64,000 bases of DNA from Chloracidobacterium sp. UBA3360 (GTDB lineage Bacteria; Acidobacteriota; Blastocatellia; Pyrinomonadales; Pyrinomonadaceae). A program made the translations under genes and the position numbers. The stretch lies in contig DEQS01000105.1 of assembly GCA_002360555.1 (NCBI GenBank), positions 208,044 through 272,043 on the forward strand, in the 5' to 3' direction. Positions 26,922 through 38,089 of this stretch are shown one piece after another. Numbering within the stretch: position 1 is the first letter of the stretch; each line of letters starts with the position of its first letter. Below the pieces are notes generated by a model. That model had not been told where the DNA came from and did no database searches. It was given only the letters and a program-made list of their open reading frames with translations.

Positions 26922-27398
26922 CACTACCCGGGTCTGTTTCGAGCGAAATTTGTGTAGTTTCTGCCGCAATTCAGGCCGAGAATTTGCGAGGATCGCGATC
27001 GCGAGCAACGCGGCGTTTTTTGCGCCCGGCTGTCCGATCGCAAGCGTCCCAACCGGAACACCCGCGGGCATCTGTGCGATCGACAGCAGAGAATCTAGCC
27101 CTTTTAGAGCTTTGCTTTCGACCGGCACGCCGAGCACTGGCAACACAGTCTGCGAAGCACACATTCCCGGCAGATGCGCCGCTCCGCCCGCTCCGGCGAT
27201 GATGACCTCGATGCCACGTTCCTCCGCAGCCTTGGCAAACTCGAACAGCAGATCCGGCGTTCGATGAGCCGAGACGATCTTGGTCTCATGCGCAACGCCA
27301 AATTCGGTCAGCGCCAGGGACGCGACCTCCATCGTGGGCCAGTCCGATTTACTGCCCATGATGATCGATACAATTGGTTGTTTTGCTTTCGCGGTCAT
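26901..27398 (-). CDS. purE: N5-carboxyaminoimidazole ribonucleotide mutase
   Basis: This 165-residue class I PurE converts N5-CAIR to CAIR. Motifs in order are [16 protein letters not shown] with the phosphate-binding GSx[35 protein letters not shown] and [19 protein letters not shown]. The ATG at 27398 gives the standard N-terminus with a few extra residues and lacks a clear Shine-Dalgarno. It should work with purK, which lies downstream past an opposite-strand repeat gene. The last codons overlap the end of that gene. Confidence 0.96.
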   Translation of the reverse strand: MTAKAKQPIVSIIMGSKSDWPTMEVASLALTEFGVAHETKIVSAHRTPDLLFEFAKAAEERGIEVIIAGAGGAAHLPGMCASQTVLPVLGVPVESKALKGLDSLLSIAQMPAGVPVGTLAIGQPGAKNAALLAIAILANSRPELRQKLHKFRSKQTRVVLKTKLN

Positions 27399-27587
27399 GA
27401 TCTAAAAGGAAACTATAACAGCGACGAAACGGAAATAGGAGAGGAAAAATGCAATTTTAGCATCTTTGCCGCCAATTCTTCGCCGTCAAAACAGATGGTG
27501 TGCGTCGAATAGCCTTTTGCCCGAAAGCGACCTAAAATAGTCTTAAATACACGAGTTCTTGTGTTGTAGCAAGGCTTTTGCCTGTGA

Positions 27588-29834
<2,247 letters not shown>

Positions 29835-29841
29835 CCCAAAT

Positions 29842-29881
29842 TTTGGTCCGGTCCGGACCAGGTGGACCAAAGTGGACCAAA
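29842..29881. repeat. 40-nt GGTCC/GGACC repeat, copy 2
   Basis: This is the second copy of the element at 8083-8122, with 37 of 40 identical positions and the same orientation. It sits between the icd stop (8 nt before) and the icd terminator (2 nt after). Both copies keep the palindrome GGTCCGGACC and the two GTGGACCA units; the three differences fall in the spacer and last unit. Confidence 0.65.
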
Positions 29882-29883
29882 CC

Positions 29884-29915
29884 AAAAAGGCTTCGCACAT
29901 CGCGAAGCCTTTTTT
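29884..29915. terminator. Strong bidirectional Rho-independent terminator after icd
   Basis: AAAAAGGCTTCGC (29884-29896) pairs perfectly with GCGAAGCCTTTTT (29902-29914) around a 5-nt loop, with T-runs on both strands. It lies between the convergent icd and SnoaL-like genes and can serve both. Confidence 0.9.
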
Positions 29916-29929
29916 CTATTAAACAAAAA

Positions 29930-30439
29930 CTAGTTTTGCCGCTCTGACGGGAAAACGGGTCTTGTGGTGTCGGGTTTGTCGGGTGATGTGTGGCGGTGGG
30001 TTATTTTCCAGTCTTTGCCGACGAGTTTATAAATGAGGGTCATGCGGCCGGACGAATCTTCGAGCTTGCCGTCATATTCCTGTGACTGCCGCCATTTGCA
30101 CGAAACATAGGCGGCGGTCTTACTCATCATCTCAACACGCAGGCCGGTAATGTCCATTGTGACGTTCGAGACTTTGGCATAGGTGGTTTCGACGTTGGTC
30201 TTTACAGTTTCCCAGCCAATTGTCGCGGTGCCGTTGTTGTTAAAGATGAGCAACCGGTCGGATTTTTCGTACGCGGCCATTACCTTTTCGGCGTCGACCT
30301 GTTTGATGCCGTCGATCAGGCGGTCAAAAGCATCGCGGACGCCTTTGGACGCATCGACCTTTGACGCGCCCGCCTTTTGGCCAAAACCGGCCACTACAAA
30401 CATCAGAATAAATAGCGAAATAAATGCAGTTCTTTTCAT
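29930..30439 (-). CDS. Exported SnoaL-like/DUF4440 protein
   Basis: This 169-residue protein has a Sec signal peptide (MKRTAFISLFILMFVVAGFG, cleavage near AGFGQ). Its NTF2-like alpha+beta domain (about residues 35-155) carries DAFDRLIDGIKQVDAEKVM and AYEKSDRLLIFNNNG, then KTNVETTYAKVSNVTMDITG and MTLIYKLVGKDWKITHRHTS. This is the usual layout of DUF4440 or SnoaL-like calcium/calmodulin-kinase-association-type domains. No catalytic residues can be assigned; such periplasmic forms are common and uncharacterised. It stands alone, convergent with icd. Confidence 0.75.
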   Translation of the reverse strand: MKRTAFISLFILMFVVAGFGQKAGASKVDASKGVRDAFDRLIDGIKQVDAEKVMAAYEKSDRLLIFNNNGTATIGWETVKTNVETTYAKVSNVTMDITGLRVEMMSKTAAYVSCKWRQSQEYDGKLEDSSGRMTLIYKLVGKDWKITHRHTSPDKPDTTRPVFPSERQN

Positions 30440-30478
30440 ATCAGTAAAACCTCTAGAGAAATGTTAGACGGAAACGCG

Positions 30479-30500
30479 GTTTCCCGCAAAGCCGCAAAGG
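30479..30500. repeat. GCAAAG microrepeat in a 326-bp intergenic region
   Basis: The unit gtttcccgcaaagccgcaaagg matches those at 19045-19090. It lies in the divergent gap 30440-30765 between the SnoaL-like and FecR/DUF6600 genes. Apart from this and the ribosome-binding site at 30753-30758, no promoter pair or RNA gene was recognised in that gap. Confidence 0.55.
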
Positions 30501-30765
30501 GCTCGAAGAAAAAGCAAATTAAGAAAAGAGCTCCGTCATACGCACGATTTGGTAACGAAAGCGTAGATTCTGCACGATTTAGGCGTCAGCCTCGGATCAC
30601 TGTCTAGTTGCGAGTCAATAAATACGGTTGTTTGAGCATCGCAAACCGCCAAGTATCCGAACGGTATAGTTTTTGCTGTAGATATGGTCAAAAGGCTGTG
30701 ATCGTAGGTTCCAGCCGCTTTCCCCAAGGATAAAAAATTTAATGATCAGATCGGAGGGAACTCTT

Positions 30766-32745
30766 ATGCGTAGGTTGGCAAAGATGTTTTGGCTCGCCAT
30801 TTTTGCGGTGACGAGTGTCAGTTTTGTGTTTGGTGCGAGTGCGTCGCAGAACTTAAATTTGCCCGAGGGCGGCCGAGATGCCGTGGTCGAAGACGACACT
30901 GACCCCGAGGTGACGGACCGCGTCGCTCGTATCAGTTTTGTCAGCGGCGATGTCAAGATCCGCCGCGTTGGCAGCGAAGATTGGGAAAAGGCGGTGCTAA
31001 ATCTACCGCTCATCGAGGGCGATCAGATCGCGACCGGCGACGATGCGCGGGTCGAGATACAGCTCAACAGCTATTCGCACATAAGGCTCGATCAAAATGC
31101 GTTTCTAAAATTTTCAACTTTGAAATACGACGGTATCGCCGTCAGTTTGTCGCAGGGAACGATGGCCGTGAGGGTCACCGATCTTGAAAAATCGGGCGGA
31201 TTTTTTGAGATCGATGCTCCGAACACGACGGTCGCGATCCAAAAAGCCGGTTCGTACCGCATCGATGCCGGACAGTCCGGCGATCAGGATCTGCGCGTGA
31301 GTGTTGGGAGCGGCGAGGCTCGTGTTTATTCGGCCGACGCCGGATTCACGCTAAAGCGCGGCCGTGCGGCGAGAATATTTATCGACGGACCAAATGCCGG
31401 CGAGTGGGAAACTCTTGATGTAGCAAGGGTGTCGGATGATTTTGACAGTTGGTCGCAGGACCGCGATGCTACTATCGCAAAGCGTCTGAGCAATGCATAT
31501 TACGATAAATATTACGATCAGGATATTTATGGTGCCGACGATCTCAACGGCTATGGTGACTGGGTGCATACCAGCAATTACGGCTATGTCTGGCAGCCTT
31601 ACAATACGTCGATCAGCAATTACGCCGATTGGTCGCCGTACCGCTATGGGCATTGGCGTTGGCTGGGGGCTTACGGCTGGACGTGGGTCAACGATGAGCC
31701 TTGGGGCTGGGCGACGTATCACCATGGACGCTGGATCTATCACAACGGCCGCTGGGTATGGGCCCCGTATGGTTATTACCGTCAACGCCGCAGTTGGTGG
31801 TCACCGGCGATGGTCGTGATAAATATCATTAGCACCAACGTCTATTGGTACCCGCTGCCGTATAACTGCCATTTCTACGGCTGGAACCATCGTCCACGTG
31901 GTGGAGGTTGGGGCGGCAACAACAATGGGAACGGTAACGGGAACGGTAACGGAACGACTCGCGGGCCTTGGGTCGGTCCACCTATTCGCGTACCGGGCGG
32001 CGGTGGATCGACGACTGGCCAGATCGACCCTAACGCGAAAGGCGGCGGTCGGCTAAATCCTGGTGACACTCCGCCGATCGGCGTTATAACCGTGTCCGAA
32101 GACGATTTTGGCAGAACCGCAAAAGGCGGACGCCGGGCTCCCGACTTTATCGCCAAAGAGATCTTAACAAAAGATCCGGCGGAAATTTCGAACGTCAGGC
32201 TGCCGGATCCTACTGAGCGAAAACGGCCGTTGGACCGGGAGATCGTTGCAACGAAACCGCGTTTTGAACCGACCACAAAGATCGGTGCCGCTGAGCGCCA
32301 AAACGACAAACCGCTCGATCAGGAGCTACGTCAAAAGCGGATCTATGGCGAGCGTTCGCCGGTTGTGATCGGCGATCGCAAACCTGTTCAGGTGCAAAAC
32401 GGCGAACAGACGGACAAGCGTCCCACTGGAGCGGTCGAGCGGCAAAAGCCGGTCAAGCGTGATGATACGACAGTTATCACTAGGGAACCGGTCTATACGC
32501 CTCAAGAAAAACCGCGTGAGCGGCAGCCGAGACCCGAGGTTGTGCCGGAGTATAAACCGCCAGTCAGGCAGTCGCCGAAACAGGATCCGCCGGTCTATTC
32601 ACCACCGATCCGTCAAGAACCGCGGAAGGATCCACCGACACGGCAGCCGCCAACGCGCAACGATCCGCCGACCAAGAGTGAGCCAAAGCCGACGGACAAG
32701 CCTTCGCGTCAGCCGGACAGCGACAGGAAAAAGGACAACCGTTAG
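30766..32745 (+). CDS. Exported FecR-domain protein with DUF6600 and a Pro-rich tail
   Basis: This 659-residue protein has a signal peptide (MRRLAKMFWLAIFAVTSVSF). A FecR domain spans about residues 45-215 (RISFVSGDVKIRR, GDQIATGDDARVEIQL). An aromatic DUF6600 region spans about 255-365 with repeated GYVWQPY, DWSPYRYGHWRW, GWTWVNDEPWGWATYHHGRW and WVWAPYGYY. A GN-repeat linker follows, then a long Pro/Arg/Lys-rich, probably disordered tail. An upstream ATG (30742) is in frame, but GGAGGG lies 7 nt before the ATG at 30766, which decides the start. The combination occurs in Acidobacteriota; its role is unknown, perhaps cell-envelope binding. A terminator follows. Confidence 0.8.
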   Translation: MRRLAKMFWLAIFAVTSVSFVFGASASQNLNLPEGGRDAVVEDDTDPEVTDRVARISFVSGDVKIRRVGSEDWEKAVLNLPLIEGDQIATGDDARVEIQLNSYSHIRLDQNAFLKFSTLKYDGIAVSLSQGTMAVRVTDLEKSGGFFEIDAPNTTVAIQKAGSYRIDAGQSGDQDLRVSVGSGEARVYSADAGFTLKRGRAARIFIDGPNAGEWETLDVARVSDDFDSWSQDRDATIAKRLSNAYYDKYYDQDIYGADDLNGYGDWVHTSNYGYVWQPYNTSISNYADWSPYRYGHWRWLGAYGWTWVNDEPWGWATYHHGRWIYHNGRWVWAPYGYYRQRRSWWSPAMVVINIISTNVYWYPLPYNCHFYGWNHRPRGGGWGGNNNGNGNGNGNGTTRGPWVGPPIRVPGGGGSTTGQIDPNAKGGGRLNPGDTPPIGVITVSEDDFGRTAKGGRRAPDFIAKEILTKDPAEISNVRLPDPTERKRPLDREIVATKPRFEPTTKIGAAERQNDKPLDQELRQKRIYGERSPVVIGDRKPVQVQNGEQTDKRPTGAVERQKPVKRDDTTVITREPVYTPQEKPRERQPRPEVVPEYKPPVRQSPKQDPPVYSPPIRQEPRKDPPTRQPPTRNDPPTKSEPKPTDKPSRQPDSDRKKDNR

Positions 32746-32750
32746 AACAA

Positions 32751-32789
32751 AAAAAGCTCCGTGGGACGTAAATTCTCACGGAGCTTTTT
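32751..32789. terminator. Bidirectional Rho-independent terminator
   Basis: AAAAAGCTCCGTG (32751-32763) pairs perfectly with CACGGAGCTTTTT (32777-32789) around a 13-nt loop, with T-runs at both ends. It separates the convergent FecR/DUF6600 and M16 genes. Confidence 0.88.
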
Positions 32790-32804
32790 TCATTGAAAGG
32801 TTCG

Positions 32805-34142
32805 TTATTCAGATACGACAAAAATACTGCGGTCGATCTGTGCCGGGTTACCGATGACGACAAAGCGAATATTTTTGAAATACGTCTGCGACACCCGTTG
32901 GACATCTGCGGGTGTAACACTGCGGATACGGTCGAGAAAATTCCCCGAATTACGCCATCCGCCGCCGATCAGTTCGTAGGTGGCTAGTTCGGCAGCCTGG
33001 GCGGCGTTGGTTTCCTGTTTGATATAGTATGTGGTCAAAAAATATCCGCCGGTCTCCAGAATATCGGACCTTTCGATCGGGACGGTTTTGAGCTTATCGA
33101 TCTCCGATAACATCAAACTAACGGCGCGATTGGCTTCGATCGCAGAAACCGATATGTTAGCGGTATTTGCCGCCATATTGCTCATCTCGGCACCCGGGGC
33201 ATATGAGAGATTATTTTTGACGCGTACCTCTTGGAAAACGCGGCCGGCTAAGACGGAAACAGCCACGCGCATCGCATAATAATCAGGACTGCCGAGCGAA
33301 GGGGCAGCAAAAATGCCCTCAACATAATTTGTCTGCAGAGCCCTCGATGTCACGTCCAACGTTGGTTTGCTAAAACTAATCGCCGGGACGGGTTTTGGCT
33401 TGTAAGTGCCGCGGGGCAGTTTACCGAGCGTGTCGGCAACGATTTTTTGCACGCCGGCGGCATCGACGTCGCCAACGATTATCAGCAATAGCTGCGACGT
33501 CTGCATTATTTTTTGATGATAGGCACGTAGGTTCTCAGCCTTGAACCGGCTAACCGTTTCGATCGTGCCGGATGGGTCGTTGGAGTAGGGGTGACCAGCA
33601 TAGATGACCTTTTCTTCGAGTGAGGCGAGTGAGCCTTCGGGTGAGTCGTCGGAACCGCGCAAGCCCGTTAAGATCCTCTCGCGGACCAGCTCGACATCGT
33701 CGGGGGCGAAACTCGGATTCATTGCAAGATCCGCAAAAACTTTCCAAGACCGCTCAAAATTTTGTCGGGTCGACGCCATCGACATCACACTATAGTCTTG
33801 ATTGCTGCCGGCTCCGACACTGCTACCGGTACTCGACATCTCCTTACGGAGAGCCGCTCTGGGATAAGTTTTGCTGCCCTCAGCCGCAACATTGAGCGTC
33901 ATATTTTCGATCCCGGCGGTGGCGGCGGTCAGGTTTTGAGAGCCGCCCCGAACGAAAAGCCCTGCTGCGACGGTAGGCGAGCTCGGACGGCGTTTGACCA
34001 AAACCTTTAGGCCGTTAACATCAACCTCAGTCACTGCGTCGGTCGACGATCTTGTAACAGGAGCGGTCGTTTGGGCCGCAACGTTGTTCAGGCAAAAACA
34101 TAGTGCAAGCAATAAAGCGATGCTGAAATTAAACTTTTTCAT
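32805..34142 (-). CDS. M16 peptidase-family protein, non-catalytic partner
   Basis: This 445-residue exported protein has a signal peptide (MKKFNFSIALLLALCFCLNN) and two M16-type domains. At the place of the zinc motif HxxEH it has TAGIENMTLNVA, so the zinc ligands are missing. The second half keeps the substrate-chamber Arg/Tyr type region (FQEVRVKNNLSYAPGAEMS). M16 B-type peptidases act as heterodimers of an active and an inactive chain; this is most likely the inactive chain of the protease encoded immediately upstream. Its ATG overlaps that gene's stop (TAATG). Confidence 0.88.
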   Translation of the reverse strand: MKKFNFSIALLLALCFCLNNVAAQTTAPVTRSSTDAVTEVDVNGLKVLVKRRPSSPTVAAGLFVRGGSQNLTAATAGIENMTLNVAAEGSKTYPRAALRKEMSSTGSSVGAGSNQDYSVMSMASTRQNFERSWKVFADLAMNPSFAPDDVELVRERILTGLRGSDDSPEGSLASLEEKVIYAGHPYSNDPSGTIETVSRFKAENLRAYHQKIMQTSQLLLIIVGDVDAAGVQKIVADTLGKLPRGTYKPKPVPAISFSKPTLDVTSRALQTNYVEGIFAAPSLGSPDYYAMRVAVSVLAGRVFQEVRVKNNLSYAPGAEMSNMAANTANISVSAIEANRAVSLMLSEIDKLKTVPIERSDILETGGYFLTTYYIKQETNAAQAAELATYELIGGGWRNSGNFLDRIRSVTPADVQRVSQTYFKNIRFVVIGNPAQIDRSIFVVSE

Positions 34143-35632
34143 TATTTACCCCCCGTCAGGTCGGCCGGTGTTAATTTAGCAACCTTCTGCGATTCGCTTG
34201 AGATAAGAGCGACTCCGATATGCGGCTTGTTTGGAATGTAGGTTTTGATGTAACGGTCGATGTCCGCACGCGTGATAGCCCTCAGATTTTTGTGGTATCC
34301 GCGAAAATAATCAACGCCGGTCGATGACCACCAAAAACTGAGAGTGTGCGAATATTCGCTCAGCTTTTCACGGCGATACAGATCCTCGGATTCGAGCAGG
34401 GTTTTGGCGTTTTCGAGCTCTTCGTCGGTGAAATACGTGGGATCGGTAAATTTATCGATCTCGGTGTATAGCGTTTTCAGCGCCTGTTTGGCTTTGTCGG
34501 GCGATGTTACAAGTGTGATCCGGATCGGCCCGACATTTCTTTGGGTGTAATAATTCACCGATGTTGCCACGGCGAGATTTGAATCTATCATCGTTCGCTG
34601 CAGACGCGAATTAGGTTGTTCGACAATGTACGAAAAAACGTCGGCGGCATAGGTCGACTTGTCATCTACGCCGATCGACGGGCCGTGCCAGCCGATCTGC
34701 ATAATGACATTGCTGACGGGTTGCTCGACGATCACGCCTTCGCTCTTTGGCAACGGCGGATGCTGAACCATCGGAAACTGTTTGAAAGGGTCGGGAGCTC
34801 GCTGCCAGTCCGAAAAAAGTTCTGTGGCAAGCGCGAAAACTTTTTGCGGATCAACGTCGCCGGTCACTATAAGGGCCGAATTATTTGGGACGTAATAACG
34901 CGACTGGATGAGCCGCATTTGATCGGTCGTCGCGGCCGCAACCGTTGTGCGCGTTCCGCCGGGCTGTTTGCGTGTTGGATATTTGTAAAAAAGCTTTTCC
35001 ATCATCGCGTTTTCCAGATACAGCCCGGGCTGCGATTCCTGGCGGGTCAGTTCGGCTAAAACAACCTCGCGCTCACCCGCAAATTGGTCTTCGTCAAACA
35101 CCGGGAAACGGATCGAATCACGGATAAAACGCATCGCCGTCGTCAGATGGGGCTGCGTGGTGGTGAAATAATAGTTGACCACCTCTTCGTGCGTTTCGGC
35201 GTTGTTGACGATGCCGATCTGGTCGATCTCTTCGAGATAACTGACATCGCCGATCTGCGATTTTAATTTGAGCTGCGGGCCGCATACTTGCTGGCCAAGC
35301 GTGCTCAGGCCGCCCTGACGCATTGCCGCTTCGCATTGGCCGATCATCCGGGCACTGTTCGGTTTGAAAAACATATGCTCGTAAAGATGCGACAGGCCGT
35401 TTAGCTCAGGCGTCTCGGTAAATGAACCGTTGCGAACCGCGATCTCGACCGTCACCAGCGGTATCGAACTGTCCGGCAAAACGATGATCTCAAAGCCGTT
35501 TGGCAAGACCTTGTTTACAAACGGTACCTCGATACCCTTTTGCGTAACGGCAGCCGCGGGTGGTTTCGATTGTGCCAATCCGGCGTTTACAAAGCTCGCT
35601 AAAATTAAAAATATTGTTATTGTTCTTTTCAC
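34142..35632 (-). CDS. M16 family zinc protease, catalytic subunit
   Basis: This 496-residue exported peptidase has a signal peptide (MKRTITIFLILASFVNAGLA). The inverted zinc motif HxxEH is present as GLSHLYEHMFFKPN (about residue 83), with the distal Glu expected in the VNYYFTTTQPHLT-to-EREVVLAELTRQE region. M16 peptidases degrade oligopeptides in the periplasm. Translational coupling to the downstream HxxEH-less paralogue supports a heterodimeric enzyme. The region upstream of the start (35633-35716) is short and shared with the small plus-strand gene. Confidence 0.92.
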   Translation of the reverse strand: MKRTITIFLILASFVNAGLAQSKPPAAAVTQKGIEVPFVNKVLPNGFEIIVLPDSSIPLVTVEIAVRNGSFTETPELNGLSHLYEHMFFKPNSARMIGQCEAAMRQGGLSTLGQQVCGPQLKLKSQIGDVSYLEEIDQIGIVNNAETHEEVVNYYFTTTQPHLTTAMRFIRDSIRFPVFDEDQFAGEREVVLAELTRQESQPGLYLENAMMEKLFYKYPTRKQPGGTRTTVAAATTDQMRLIQSRYYVPNNSALIVTGDVDPQKVFALATELFSDWQRAPDPFKQFPMVQHPPLPKSEGVIVEQPVSNVIMQIGWHGPSIGVDDKSTYAADVFSYIVEQPNSRLQRTMIDSNLAVATSVNYYTQRNVGPIRITLVTSPDKAKQALKTLYTEIDKFTDPTYFTDEELENAKTLLESEDLYRREKLSEYSHTLSFWWSSTGVDYFRGYHKNLRAITRADIDRYIKTYIPNKPHIGVALISSESQKVAKLTPADLTGGK

Positions 35633-35716
35633 GTAGGACCTTTTTGGCCGCTTGAGAGGAGCGGCATTTGTTAATGTCAGTGTCGTCTAATAATCTACCA
35701 CAAGGAGTAAATAACT

Positions 35717-35947
35717 ATGGAACGCGATAATTTGATGCACGGCGCCCGCACGGCGTTGAATACAGATATGGACACACGAGCCTGGGCGGAGAATTTTCTC
35801 AAAGAAAAAACACGCTCAGAGAATACGCAGATGAACGACGAAGAGTTTGAAAAGTACTGGAAATATCACAAACCGGAGATAATGCACGCGGGAGCGGCTC
35901 TTGCTATGGAAGCCTTTCGTAATGCTAGACGAGAGACGGGAGACTAG
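35717..35947 (+). CDS. Small hypothetical protein, 76 residues
   Basis: Translation is supported by AAGGAG 9 nt before the ATG. The product is charged, cytoplasmic and probably helical: NTDMDTRAWAENFLKEKTR, NDEEFEKYWKYHKPEIMHAG, then AALAMEAFRNARR. No family is recognised. The last residues (RRETGD) are encoded by the heptamer repeat array starting at 35924, so the natural C-terminus may have been altered by that repeat. Confidence 0.65.
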   Translation: MERDNLMHGARTALNTDMDTRAWAENFLKEKTRSENTQMNDEEFEKYWKYHKPEIMHAGAALAMEAFRNARRETGD

Positions 35948-35965
35948 AGACGGGAGACAAGAAAC
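35924..35965. repeat. Heptamer (nnnAGAC) array, left arm
   Basis: Six consecutive 7-mers are seen: gctagac, gagagac, gggagac, tagagac, gggagac, aagaaac. The array faces an inverted array at 36361-36401 that ends in the same order (GGGAGAC, then TAGAGAC, then AAGAAA). Together they flank the four-helix-bundle gene. Confidence 0.75.
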
Positions 35966-35980
35966 TCTTCGTGATACAGA

Positions 35981-36361
35981 TCATAGGGGAAGCCATTTTT
36001 GTGGGTTGTTTTCCATTGCGACAAGCATCGAAATAATTTCGTCGTATTCGATGTATAGCGTCTTTGCCGCTTCACGAATTACGTAACCGCATCTAACCGA
36101 TACTTCAAGCCATGTCTGCGTTTCGGCGGCCTCGCCTTCTGCGTCATTTAGTTTGCTGATGAATGCGGCTTTATATCGTCGTTTTCGCCAGGCTTCGGCA
36201 ATATTTGCGGGGACAGATCGGGAAGATCGACGGATCTGATCCGTAAGTGAGTAAGTCTCTTCTTTAGGAAAAGACTTACTCTCCTCGAATATCTCCATCG
36301 CAGTTTCGATGGCTTTTTTATATACGAGCAGGTCTTGGTGTCTCAGGATCTTTTCACCCAT
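35981..36361 (-). CDS. Four-helix-bundle protein (S23/IVP-type, TIGR02436)
   Basis: This 126-residue all-helical protein is of the family first seen in 23S rRNA intervening sequences (S23) and related to the accessory protein Avd of diversity-generating retroelements. Family features are HQDLLVYKKAIETAMEIFE, the central TDQIRRSSRSVPANIAEAWR and the late GYVIREAAKTLYIEYDEI. Here it is a free-standing gene, not inside an rRNA, and no reverse transcriptase is near. It fills almost exactly the space between inverted nnnAGAC arrays, and its ATG is formed at the inner end of the right array (AAGAAATG). It looks like a small insertion cassette. Function is unknown. Confidence 0.85.
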   Translation of the reverse strand: MGEKILRHQDLLVYKKAIETAMEIFEESKSFPKEETYSLTDQIRRSSRSVPANIAEAWRKRRYKAAFISKLNDAEGEAAETQTWLEVSVRCGYVIREAAKTLYIEYDEIISMLVAMENNPQKWLPL

Positions 36362-36401
36362 TTCTTGACCCCAGTCTCTAGTCTCGTGTCTCCCGTCTTC
36401 C
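36361..36401. repeat. Heptamer (nnnAGAC) array, right arm, inverted
   Basis: Read on the minus strand this is GGAAGAC, GGGAGAC, ACGAGAC, TAGAGAC, TGGGGTC, AAGAAAT. It is the inverted counterpart of 35924-35965. The outer heptamer touches the stop codon of the POT transporter gene; the inner one supplies the first base of the four-helix-bundle start codon. Confidence 0.75.
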
Positions 36402-38005
36402 TACACTCCCGGCATTGCCTTCTTCAACGGCTTAAGGATCAAGAACAGGATCACAGCCATAAATAGCGCCATACAGGCTAGTGCGAGGAAGAACGACGAC
36501 TGGAGCCAGATGTCCCAGTAGATGCCGATCATTGTCAGCTTGTTGCCGATGGCGGTTGCGACGAACCAGCCGCCCATTAGCAGGCCGCGTTTACTGATCG
36601 GAGCAACTTTAGACACTAGCGAGAGCCCCATTGGCGACAGCATTAATTCGCCGAGAGTCACGATCGCGTAGGCCAGGATCAGCCAAAACGGCGATACGCG
36701 GAAAAGATAGGCGTTTTGCAATACTGCCGCTTTATTCTTATCGCCTTCGCCCGGGGCGGCAGCGTTGATAGCGGCGATCAATTGTTGTTCGCCGGATGTT
36801 TCGACCTTTGTTGCTTCGTCAGTCTTTTTAGAGAATTTCACGCCAAAGATAGTTGGCTTTCCGTCCGGACCCTTAGCATTTTGGATCTTGTCGAGCACAT
36901 CTTTTGATACGCCGGCAGCCCCAAGATTGGTTAGGACACGTTCATTGACACGGAAATCGCCCTTGGATATTTCATCAGGCCCTTTGGTCATCTTCTCGCC
37001 ATAGCTCGCCCCGAGAAATAGCACGAGGAACGACAATCCCGTCAACGTCATACCAAATGCCATCTTGGTAGGCGTCGAAGGTTCCTTGCCGCGTCGGTCG
37101 AGAAATCCCCAAAACCAAACGAGCGGAAATGTTAGCGTCAATACCCAGAACGCATTGATCGAATTAGAAATTGTTCCTGAGACATTCCACGCGGTATTAT
37201 CGTCCGCCCAGTATGTAAGGGTTGAGCCATTTTGGTGAAAGACCATCCAGAAAACGATAACGATCAGGAACACAACGATCAGCGCCATGATGCGTCTGCC
37301 GTCAGAAACAGTGTTCATCAGGGCAGATGCCGCCGATGATTTATCTGCCGCTGCTCCCGTTTCCTCAGCCGATTTGCTGTCAGCACCCTCGACGAGATTC
37401 TTAAAGTACCAAAGAATACCGACCGAAATGACCATTCCAAACGCCGCGACCGCAAACGCCGGGTGGAATCCAAATTTTGATCTGACCAGCTCCATCACGA
37501 TCGGGGCGATAAACGCACCGACGTTAATGCCGAAATAAAAGATGTTGTAGGCACGATCCTTGAGGCTGCTGCCCTCGGGATAGAGGTTTCCGACCATCGT
37601 TGAGACGTTTGGCTTAAAGAAACCATTACCGATGACCAAACACGTCAAAGCGGCATAGACGGCCCACATTGTCGGGATCGAGAGCAAACCGTGGCCGGCC
37701 ATAAAGAAAAATCCGCCAATCATCACGGCTTTGCGATAGCCGGTTATCTTGTCCGCGATCAGGCCGCCGATGAGCGGGCTGGCGTAAACGAACATCAAAT
37801 AATTGGCGTAAAGCCCCGTCGCCTCGCCTGCGGTCCAGCCAAATCCCTCGGTCGAATCACGTAAATAAAGCGTGAAAAGTGCCAACATTGAGTAGAAGCT
37901 GAACCGCTCCCACATCTCCGTCGCGAATAGTACGTATAGTCCCTTGGGGTGTTTGCCCGATGCAGTTGTTGCCGGTGCGTTGATCGTTTCTGCGTTTGCG
38001 CTCAT
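36401..38005 (-). CDS. POT/PTR-family peptide:H+ symporter
   Basis: This 534-residue inner-membrane MFS protein of the proton-coupled oligopeptide transporter family imports di- and tripeptides. The ExxERFxYY signature is present in the form EMWERFSFYSMLALF near the N-terminus. It is followed by GGLIADKITGYRKAVMIGG and the PTR2 signature FYFGINVGAFIAPIVM, and by a large loop at about residues 350-430. It is about 12-14 helices long, with a typical C-terminal ending. Many secreted peptidases in this window could supply its substrates. The downstream edge is bordered by the heptamer repeat array. Confidence 0.93.
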   Translation of the reverse strand: MSANAETINAPATTASGKHPKGLYVLFATEMWERFSFYSMLALFTLYLRDSTEGFGWTAGEATGLYANYLMFVYASPLIGGLIADKITGYRKAVMIGGFFFMAGHGLLSIPTMWAVYAALTCLVIGNGFFKPNVSTMVGNLYPEGSSLKDRAYNIFYFGINVGAFIAPIVMELVRSKFGFHPAFAVAAFGMVISVGILWYFKNLVEGADSKSAEETGAAADKSSAASALMNTVSDGRRIMALIVVFLIVIVFWMVFHQNGSTLTYWADDNTAWNVSGTISNSINAFWVLTLTFPLVWFWGFLDRRGKEPSTPTKMAFGMTLTGLSFLVLFLGASYGEKMTKGPDEISKGDFRVNERVLTNLGAAGVSKDVLDKIQNAKGPDGKPTIFGVKFSKKTDEATKVETSGEQQLIAAINAAAPGEGDKNKAAVLQNAYLFRVSPFWLILAYAIVTLGELMLSPMGLSLVSKVAPISKRGLLMGGWFVATAIGNKLTMIGIYWDIWLQSSFFLALACMALFMAVILFLILKPLKKAMPGV

Positions 38006-38089
38006 CGATTTTATTCCTTTTGGATGTTTAAATTTACGGAAGAGTTAGGCAAAATATAGCAGATATCTCAAATAACGGAAAGAAAAACT

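Noticed and set aside
35981..36361. Diversity-generating retroelement around the Avd-related four-helix-bundle gene
   Set aside because: No reverse transcriptase, template repeat or variable repeat is visible nearby.
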